A stretch of 25,506 bases of DNA from Eimeria necatrix (Eukaryota; Apicomplexa; Conoidasida; Eucoccidiorida; Eimeriidae), in assembly GCF_000499385.1 (NCBI RefSeq), contig NW_013654376.1:1-25506 (forward strand), in the 5' to 3' direction. Below are positions 17,961 to 25,506 of this stretch, one piece after another; the first letter of the stretch is position 1, and each line of letters starts with the position of its first letter. The notes below the pieces were generated by a model, which did not search any database, was not told where the DNA came from, and worked only from the letters and a program-made list of their open reading frames with translations. The translations under genes and the position numbers were made by a program.

Positions 17961-20667
17961 TACTTTCCAATACGTCATAGTAGTGCTAAAGGTTTGGAGA
18001 AAATGCAAGTAGCACGAGGGGCCTTCACAATGTTATTGTACGTGCTAATTTGCTTGAGACGTTTATACTGGCGCATGTGGCGAATTAAAACGTCTCAAAG
18101 GTTGTTCAGTTCATGCAGCGAAGCCGTGTTTTTTGTGAAGGGCTGTGTAATTTACAGGCAGTGCTTTGCCCGGACTGGATGCCCAACTATCCTAAAATGT
18201 GTATATGCTCACCCTTTGGTGAACAAGCTCGCCACGTGTAAGACGCAGCATGGCTTCATAATATTACACTGCAAATGAATCAGCTAGTGCGTTGCATGCA
18301 TTAAGCAGACCATCGAAAATATTGAAGTCATACCATTGCGTGGATAAGGCGGAAGCGACAGAATGAAGGCCGCCAAAACATTCATTTTGACTTGCCACGC
18401 TAACTCGCAAACTCGCATCAAGCTGAGCTTTTGTTTGAATTGCGCCCTCTGCGTGACATGGTCTGCTTGCTGTGAGGATTGAAGTTCTGTGGACGGCTTT
18501 AGCAAAATACCGGCAAGAAAGTCACGGACATGTAAAATTTTGCACTCGGCTTTCACCTACGCCTTTGCGACGATCCTACCACGCAAACCACAGTATTGTC
18601 AAGTGTGGAAATATTCAGATACAAGGCACGCGTATGGATACATGAAAATAAAACCATCTGTTAATTCTGGGAAAAAGCTTCAGTAGAGTTGCTCTTTAGG
18701 AGCTAAGCAGCGAACACCGTGAAACAAATGCAGCGGCGTGGAGAGGAATGTACACATAACAGGAAGTGGGTTTCATGTTCAGATAGCCGTAGGGATATGG
18801 GCTGCAGACACGCGAAGCAGCTTTGGCCCTGGTAGGCTGCTTGAATAAAGCTGACGAAAAATTAGCACGGACAGCCACAAACAGTGGGCTTCTGAGAAAT
18901 TTGCATATGAAATGTAACTTACTTGCCGCGGAAAAGCTTATTCAATGTAAAACCTGAAGGCCATAGAAGAGCCGGGAACAATTCAGCAGCTTGGGTGCAG
19001 ACCCAAGATCATGATTTGCATTATCTGTACGGCAAGTACAGAAAGTGTCCGGTTTTCAATAACTGCGCCTAGACAAGACCCCTAAACGTCCGCACTGCGC
19101 ATAGTGAAAGACTGCCTCTGTACGCAACCCGATTATATGTTGTTGAAATTTAATATGGAAAATAATTCTTGCTCACTTCGCTTCAGCACTAATTCTGTCT
19201 AGTACTGCTAAGAATCATCAAGGAAACTAGAGCACTACTCGTTGCAACTCCATTGACAACCAAGAAAGCTGGACTACCTGCGAGCAAGCTGCAAAGGCGC
19301 ATTATCGTTAATCTCACCCAGGCTCTTCGCAAGTGGGATAAACGTTGTGCCGTGGATCTGAATGGCAAGGCTTCGTTAATGTCGTCCGGGATTATGGTTC
19401 AACTTTTGTCTATTTGGTCCAGCCAGTGAGAAGGCAGCGCACACAAGGAACTGATTGGTATTGGGACTGAATCCGTGATTGAAACTTGGGGGCAGGAACT
19501 TTGCAGAGGCAGGACGAAAGTTAGGTTCACGATTTCAAGACAAGCTTGCGGTAAAGCTGACAGTTTACATCCCGCTACGCATTGATATGTAGAGTTCCCT
19601 GCAAATATGTTTGCGGGTGCCGACGACAGTGTTATCTGTAGGACGACGTCCTCTTTCTTTGGAAAATTTGCTCTCTACAATGCGTGGCGAAAGCTTAAGA
19701 AACACTTACTAGATTTCGGGTAAATGCAGTTAGGAGACCTTCTTCCCACAACTGCTGCTAGCGGTTATCAGGAAATATCCTTTTGTATTTGAATATAAGT
19801 AGTTACACGGTTAGCTTGTCCAAGCCACAAAACAAAATAACGCCAAAGCACAAGTCCCGTACATTACACTGGCTTGCAGTTTCATGCTCTTGCATACTTG
19901 TGCTTTGAATAGTGGAAGGAAAAGGTGAAATGCTACTGAGGGAGCAAAAGAAAGCATGATTTAGTGCTGTCCCTAGATAGACATCTCGGTCAAGAAAACT
20001 GAGCGCATCTATGGGTTTGTTTAGACACTACTTTCCTTGGGCACTTCTTGTGCTGACGTTCAGCTACGGATTAGCCTTATTGTTTTGATTCAGGTTGAGG
20101 TTTCGGCACAGTCTTTAAAGCGCAGCACGTCTAGTGGCATTTAAATGAAAAGTTTGCATGGACTGGTTTCCTGCTACAGTGTTGGCTGTTCCCTCGCTGC
20201 ATTGTCAGCTCATATTCGCCGTACAGCATGAACTACAGCACTGATACACGCTGGCCATATTTGCGGAGCAGCTACTTACACACAACACCATGCAAGTCGT
20301 ATCAACACGTACACCATTCGCACAGCAAGAACGATGATGAACCAGAACTAACCGAAATACCTTCCTAACAACAGAGGCCAATTTCGCGAAGAGCGTGAGC
20401 GGGCGTTCAAGCAAACTGTGATTAGACAAGAAAAATAGCATATCACGAAGCAGTTTTATCGTTGCAATAGCATGCCGTCTCCAAGCATTAACCACTTGTT
20501 TTGCTCTGGCGAAATTGCGCCTCCATAGTAAGCAACACCCAACGTGCTTGGCGTGAATGTCAAAGAAAGTGCGCATATATGTGCTCAACGAATTTCGATC
20601 TCTTGAAAACGTATTTCCATGAACATATCATACCAGCTTTTGGGAAACCTTGACACACACACGTAAG
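17961..20667. other. Long stretch with no supported gene
   Basis: Frames at 17994-18278 (+) and 18489-18686 (+, no ATG) are unsupported. From 18880 to 20200 no ATG frame of 60 codons exists on either strand. A plus frame 19193-19723 is open except for two TGA codons (19427, 19583). A minus frame at about 20576-20280 ends at a GTAAGTAG donor (20279-20272) but lacks a clear acceptor. Confidence 0.35.
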
Positions 20668-21111
20668 ATGCCTGGTACAAGTTTTTGTCTTTCTTGCGTG
20701 CAAAGTGGTACGCGCAGCCCAAAGCTTAAAATTCGTAAAGCACGAAGACGAACCACTCATCAGCAAGCTCTTCCATGCAGGCTTCTCAAAGTAGAAATGA
20801 GACCAATAAACATTGAGGGACGCGTAGCAGGACCTGGGACGTCACAACCAATCGGCATAGTATGCACGTGCACAAGTAAAGAAAAACGAAGCTTTCAATG
20901 GGCGGCCAAGCAAAATCCAGCTGAGTCGGACCATAGTTTCGCAGCAATGCTAGTAAGGTCTGAACACTCAACGACTAGGATGAGCGCAAGGCTGCCTGCT
21001 TTGCGAGCTCTTCAAGAAGTCATTGCGCGATGCGGTAGGGTGCGATATAAGGCGGTAGCATTTCTAACCATTATGCAGATTTTGCTGTGCCTTTATGTGT
21101 GCTGGACGTGA
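20668..21111 (+). CDS. ORF of 147 codons with C-terminal hydrophobic segment
   Basis: An ATG at 20668 to TGA at 21109-21111. The N-terminal half is basic (K-L-K-I-R-K-A-R-R-R-T-T). The C-terminus is a hydrophobic stretch of about 16 residues (V-A-F-L-T-I-M-Q-I-L-L-C-L-Y-V-C) that stops immediately after, like a tail anchor. About nine cysteines and no known motif. It is among the longest ATG-started plus-strand frames, but one or two frames of this length are expected by chance. No AATAAA follows closely. Confidence 0.25.
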   Translation: MPGTSFCLSCVQSGTRSPKLKIRKARRRTTHQQALPCRLLKVEMRPINIEGRVAGPGTSQPIGIVCTCTSKEKRSFQWAAKQNPAESDHSFAAMLVRSEHSTTRMSARLPALRALQEVIARCGRVRYKAVAFLTIMQILLCLYVCWT

Positions 21112-22329
21112 TTTTGTTGAACGTGCGCAATACTTAGTTAGGGCATCAATAGAAATGCGAGTGCGGGCAATGGAAGTCCTTGAGTGCAGTCCCAAGCTCT
21201 ATCCTGTCTGCACTGTCCAGCTAATCTGGTAATGGCCCAGCGGACCTGGCGACGCTATTGCGCTAACCGATGCGCCGCATTGAGCACGTCGTATGTTCTT
21301 CACGCTTATGCATCAGAACTTTCAAATGCTTTGGGCTTTGACATTAGCAACTGAGGAACCGGACAACTATTTAGGCTGACATATCTACGACTTGAATGTT
21401 TTATGCTAGCGAGTATGCCCCATTCTACGGCACGCGTCGCACTGAATCATAAGCGCGTGCAAAGAAAATGTGCATATTCACCATACACACCTTCTACAGG
21501 AGCCAAAAGTGCTCTCACTATCCGCTTTTGAGGACTGGCTCAGCCTGTAAGCTTGCCAATACGCCAAGGACAGCGTTGCGACATGATGTGGCATTGCTGC
21601 CTTTGCCTGGCTGCCATGATGCATATTCAGTGACAAGGCCAAAGTGGTCCTGAGAAGGTTGTTACTCGTGCCTATGCGATGCATAGGCAGGCATCTTTAT
21701 CGAAGCTCTTGGTACTGAGAGATGAAGCACCTTGCACTGACCCAATTTTCAGTGTAAAACTCACAAAAAACGCCTGCACATGTCTTCAAGAAGACTCAGG
21801 AGTACAGCAACAAATGCTTGCTGCATGCACAAAGCAGCGTTTTTACACAAAGCACATAGCGATTATATGCATGCCTGAGACTAGATATTTTTCCATATTG
21901 ACCCTGAAGCGCCATGAGGTGCGGCGTGCGCATTCTCCAAACACATGATACCAGGAGCTCTAAAAGGCCAACAAGAACACGGAAACGTGGAAAAAGAACC
22001 ACACTCACTTGATGTTATCCTTCTGAATCAGCTGCCCTCTAAAACATGGTGATTGCGAAAAAGTGCAGCGCAGAGCTAAGATTCATATCTTTACTTCAAG
22101 TCCTCGCACAACAATCCACCACTTGTGCCTGTGACGAATTACTTTGTCAGCCAAAATTGTTTTGCTTGGACTGTGTAAACCTAAGATGGTGAGTTAGGAA
22201 AGAAATGAAACACGGATTTGGAAATACCGCGCATAGGTCACAGAGAAATTGCCTGCCTGGCCATTTAGGACGCACGTTTCATATTGTATCTGTTTTCAAC
22301 ATGAATGCCATGTTGACGTCTTCCTGCAG
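21112..22329. other. No supported gene; one short palindrome
   Basis: Short frames only. At 21669-21689 a perfect 9-bp inverted repeat (TGCCTATGC, 3-base spacer, GCATAGGCA) is seen. It ends in a good acceptor (GACGTCTTCCTGCAG) at 22329. Confidence 0.35.
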
Positions 22330-22644
22330 CGACAAACACTTGACATGAAGTTTGTTTCGCATCAGCAACTCTCGTCAACAAGTGGGCCTGTTGATGAGGG
22401 CCGTTTACGTTGCCAGCATATGAGCTCTTATAAAAGCAATATCGCTTTTTTTTCCTGTGCGTCATTCTGCACTTGTTGCGTTGCAAAGGAATCCAAGAAG
22501 TTTAAGTGTTCGCATGGAAGCCTGTCGCATATGTCGGCTGCCCATGGCGGTTGCCAGACCGCACAATATCACCAACCGCCGCTCTTGAGGACGCTAATAA
22601 AGTTTGAGCACTTGTTCTTCAACCTTTTCACACCTTGCGATTGA
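22330..22644 (+). CDS. Candidate terminal exon, 104 codons, Cys-rich
   Basis: It begins in phase 0 after the strong acceptor TTGACGTCTTCCTGCAG, which includes a branch-like TTGAC, and runs 104 codons to TGA at 22642-22644. An internal ATG at 22345 is an alternative start. The peptide begins R-Q-T-L-D-M-K-F-V-S-H-Q-Q-L, has a cysteine cluster (F-F-S-C-A-S-F-C-T-C-C-V) followed by a lysine patch (K-E-S-K-K-F-K-C), and is histidine-rich near the end. The cluster is not a zinc-finger spacing I recognise. AATAAA at about 22597 lies inside the frame and cannot serve this stop. Confidence 0.25.
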   Translation, partial: RQTLDMKFVSHQQLSSTSGPVDEGRLRCQHMSSYKSNIAFFSCASFCTCCVAKESKKFKCSHGSLSHMSAAHGGCQTAQYHQPPLLRTLIKFEHLFFNLFTPCD

Positions 22645-24468
22645 CGAATTGGGCGGCTGAGCGGCAGGATGTGCGTTTCGAAAACGTCCAGTATGCGCAG
22701 GCTTGGCTGATCCCTGCTAATTTTATCTGAATTTTATCTGAGCGCGAAGCGTGGTGGCCACATCTTCATCTTCCCTTTGTCCGCGATCACTGTCTTCCGT
22801 GCATTGTTTTAGGAACTTTCGCGGTGCACCTACACGTAGAGCACGTCATGGCGTTGATTTTCCATCTATAGTGCATGGTCCTAAAATATGGTTGTAAACG
22901 TGCTGCGCAGTCTTTTTCTTTCCATGGGTAATACCGTTTGTTTGCGCTTGTGGGCGTGCTTGCTCCTCTACCTTTTAAGGTATGTTTTTCAAAAGATAAA
23001 ACTGGGCAGGCGCGACGATCACCAGCAGAGCAGGAAAAAAGCATGCTTCACCAGCGTGTGCGTTTCTTGTGTCTCGTGAAGTCATTTGCACACCAGAGAA
23101 AAACTGAATTTCCCCAAGCTGAAAGGTTTTGAGCTTGCGAATTTCAGCCTGAAATATTACGGCAACGCTTAGAAGCGACTTGCCAATACCTTGTTTGTGC
23201 CACTCGCGCGGCAAAAGGCTCTTGCCGAGGACAAAGGCTCTTTTAATTGCTGGCACAATGGCGTTGGATTGGTCTGTCCCTCGTTTTGCAAAATTTTTGA
23301 AGTAACGATTTCGGGCATGTGCACGCACGCGATTATGGGGTGTCTGTTTGTTGCAGCGAGCAGCTACAAAATTGCTCTATGGTGTTTTGTTTGTCAATCG
23401 AAAAGATGTGAGGACGAATCCTCGCAAGGTGATTGTGGATTGACAGTTTGTGCGATTCGATTTTCACTTGGAACGAATACAGAACTTAACTGTGAATGCC
23501 ATTGAGAAGCAGTTTGGCTCCGCGCGTGCAGTGAATTAAAAGCCGATGTTGTCCTTGGCAGAGATGTGCTACGCGATAGGCCAAGAGTTTGACTTTTTGC
23601 TTATTCGCTGCGCGAGAATGTGCAAGCTGTCATCTCCGAGCGGAGTAGGTTATTTACAGAGCCAGCATTATAGCTCAGTTTCTGCTAGCCGCTGCTAACA
23701 TGACAATACAAGTATGTGGTTTTCTGTCGTGTGGCATTGGCTTCGACTCCAAAGCAGTGTTTTGGGGAAATCGAATGTTTGTCACCAAACAGCTCCAGAA
23801 GCCTGCGCAAGAATATTCCAATATCCGCGGCATAATACTGCGCGCAACGGAATTACATCGCCCCTGCGTAAGGGAGCTTGAACGTTCATGCTTTTTTGCC
23901 GCAGCTATGAAGCGCTTCATACAGTGCTTGGACATGCGGCTGCTTGCACTTCAAGCGCGTGCGTTTCATAACTTTTTATGATCATGCAACAAAGCGGCGC
24001 GTGTACCGTCAAGTGTTGGCCAAGCTAAAATTTTGCACATCGCGTCAAACAATTTTCATAGCGGAATGACTGAGCACGCGATAGCAGCACCTAGAAAGGC
24101 CTTCGGCACCATGCCTTCTGCCTTGACTCCTTTTGCTCCCTTCATCATTTAGCTTAGTGCACAGCCAAATTGTAGGTAGTGTGAGAACGGACGATATTTC
24201 TGAAGGCCTGCAGTCTGAGAGTTGGCTCGCTAGTTCAAAACAAGAACGTCTTCGGAGCATTAAGTTTCTTTTTAAGGTGGCGTTTCCTCCTCTTCTGTTG
24301 TTGCTAGAGTGCGATTCTCGAGCCAGATTAGCGAATCGTATACACATGAAGGATTTAGATTTGTTCTCGTATATGATTTTGAGCCGTATATTTAGTTTGA
24401 AAAAATGAAACGTAGTGGTGTGTACCGCTCCACGCCATTCAGGAAGTGGGTCAGCTACAGCGCAAAAC
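22645..24468. other. No supported gene; 11-bp tandem repeat
   Basis: AATTTTATCTG occurs twice in tandem at 22719-22740. Plus frames at 23191-23505 and 23700-23981 are short and unsupported; minus frames at 22975-23328 and 24045-24491 likewise. Confidence 0.35.
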
Positions 24469-25002
24469 CTAAAGAGTGAAGACACACACAACGAAGAGTA
24501 TAGTAATTGCTGCTGCTGCTGCTGGAGACACGATTGCTGCTGAAGATGCGGCAGGGGCGGGCGAAGCTACTCTGGTTTTCACGGCTTTGCCAGGTATTAA
24601 TACATTTTTAGTAAATGCTGTGAAGGCAGACAGCAAATTTAGAGAAGACGTACGAATAAGTGGAGGGTGAAAGTCATGTTCAAGAAACGCCGGGACTGTG
24701 GAGATTTGCTCTGATGCAGATGCAACAAAGCATCTGACATGGCTGGCAAAGTGGCTACACGCCGAGCGCATGCAGGCTATTCTTAGGCCATGTGCATTTT
24801 CAGGGAGAACGTTCCACACCTGACAACCTTGTGCAATGTATACTAACCTAGGTCCGAAGTTCGCGATAAAATCAAAACAAACATTTCGAAGCAACCTGGA
24901 CGTGACAACGTCACATGGTGCAAAGCCTTCTGCTGTGAAAAGCACATGGTTTCTTGACAAAAAACATATTTGGAGTGCCTGCATCGCATGTATGATGGCC
25001 AT
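24469..25002 (-). CDS. ORF of 177 codons, possible GPI-anchored surface protein
   Basis: It reads on the minus strand from ATG at 25002 to TAG at 24469-24471. The first 91 residues contain seven cysteines (about 13, 30, 42, 60, 77, 82, 91). The C-terminus has a small-residue linker (A-S-P-A-P-A-A-S-S-A-A) and then a hydrophobic tail ending at the stop (A-A-A-A-A-I-T-I-L-F-V-V-C-V-F-T-L). Cys-rich ectodomain, Ala/Ser/Pro linker and terminal hydrophobic tail is the plan of coccidian GPI-anchored surface antigens, but I see no family motif and only a poor N-terminal signal. Alternatively only 24617-24469 is real, a last exon after the minus-strand acceptor GTCTGCCTTCACAG. The plus strand is also open here. 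Confidence 0.3.
   Translation of the reverse strand: MAIIHAMQALQICFLSRNHVLFTAEGFAPCDVVTSRLLRNVCFDFIANFGPRLVYIAQGCQVWNVLPENAHGLRIACMRSACSHFASHVRCFVASASEQISTVPAFLEHDFHPPLIRTSSLNLLSAFTAFTKNVLIPGKAVKTRVASPAPAASSAAIVSPAAAAAITILFVVCVFTL
24509..24526. repeat. Short GCT/AGC triplet run
   Basis: Five GCT units on the plus strand, encoding poly-Ala in the minus ORF tail and poly-Ala in a plus frame as well. Confidence 0.85.
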
Positions 25003-25506
25003 CAGGATTGCATAAAGAAACCATTGCCTTTAAGCTTAGCATGCCACATGGTTGCTGAGTTTAAAACTGATTACTTCGTCAAAGCCACCGGCAGCATCTC
25101 CTGCTGTGTTACGGCGGTCTGCGGACCTTTTGAATTATTTGGAATCTAGAACTTTTCTATTTAGCACAGTGTGCCACTTGAAAAGAGCAGTTGAAAGGTT
25201 TGTTTTTTTGGCAAGACAATCAGCACTGTTGCCGAAACCGTTTAACCTTTTCTAGATTTCTCCGCTTTTGTAGAGCAAGCTGCGCCTGCCCTATTGAAGA
25301 GATTCAATCTCTGAAACCTTGCCCACATGTGGCAGCTCGGCTAGCGAGCCTGTCAGGAGCACTGCAAGTAAAAGGCGCACTCATGTGAGTGCATGTACAA
25401 CGGGTTGAGAGAAAAACTGCTTGTCTCGCTGGGGTAGTTATGAAAGGTGCTGGCCTTTGATGTTTGAAATAGGAAGGAGTGGGATTTGTGTAAAACTAAA
25501 ACAAAA
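25003..25506. other. No supported gene
   Basis: Two overlapping plus frames (25052-25255 and 25191-25388) are short and have no flanking splice or polyadenylation signals. A possible donor-like GCAAGTAAAA occurs near 25365. Confidence 0.35.

Noticed and set aside
19232..19424. Faint likeness of the 19193 frame to the HPr phosphocarrier (GL-A near the start, NGK later)
   Set aside because: The spacing is wrong, the active-site histidine is absent, and the match is only a few common residues.
21669..21689. Perfect 9-bp palindrome as an attachment site or terminator
   Set aside because: Short palindromes of this size occur by chance in 25 kb, and nothing mobile or bacterial lies around it.
22719..22740. 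Two 11-bp tandem copies as the seed of a satellite or CRISPR-like array
   Set aside because: There are only two copies and no spacers; simple slippage explains it.
1..25506. Bacterial, organellar or viral origin
   Set aside because: There are no long frames or operons, the composition is not AT-rich like apicoplast or mitochondrial DNA, and no capsid, polymerase or integrase motif was seen.

Overview
ORGANISM. This is nuclear DNA of a eukaryote. There are no bacterial-style genes: nearly all open frames are shorter than about 150 codons, there are no Shine-Dalgarno-led operons, and many GT donors and T-rich TGCAG/TTGCAG acceptors are present. By eye the base composition is balanced to slightly AT-rich, CpG is not depleted, and homopolymers and microsatellites are scarce. 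Three short GC-rich patches stand out (about 10950-11185, 16627-16720, 24509-24600). They carry CAG/GCT triplet runs and GGGGCCCC-like strings that read as Ala/Gln/Ser/Pro low complexity, a style best known from coccidian apicomplexans such as Eimeria. I therefore favour a coccidian-like protist, with low confidence; another CpG-rich invertebrate or alveolate is possible. LAYOUT. The window is gene-poor, and I recognised no protein family anywhere in it. 1-650: a possible cysteine-rich exon, then a 102-bp tandem duplication that begins with a splice-donor sequence. 1.8-3.8 kb: a possible four-exon gene for a small secreted protein, with all introns in phase 0. 3.8-5.9 kb: an isolated exon candidate with a consensus donor, a terminal-exon candidate, and a three-exon mini-gene that includes a convincing 58-nt intron; a competing minus-strand frame overlaps that mini-gene. 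8.25-8.34 kb: a 41+41-nt hairpin, the strongest non-coding structure. 8.9-9.95 kb: three possible 3' gene ends, two followed by AATAAA. 10.6-11.2 kb: an open frame and the main GC-rich coding-like island. 11.5-11.8 kb: an ORF with a hydrophobic start, overlapped by an exon candidate. 15.58-15.75 kb: a perfect 84-bp tandem duplication. 16.6-22.6 kb: a few short ATG frames and one terminal-exon candidate in otherwise featureless DNA. 24.5-25.0 kb, minus strand: a 177-residue frame that ends in an Ala-rich linker and a hydrophobic tail, like a GPI-anchor signal. HOW THE PARTS RELATE. No pathway or operon can be read from this window. Most open frames are no longer than chance allows in 25 kb, so each gene call below is a hypothesis resting on splice signals, start codons, hydrophobic segments and polyadenylation signals. 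Several candidates (1876-3789, 11536-11760, 24469-25002) look secreted or membrane-bound, and several are cysteine-rich. Spliced transcripts are needed to separate real genes from noise.
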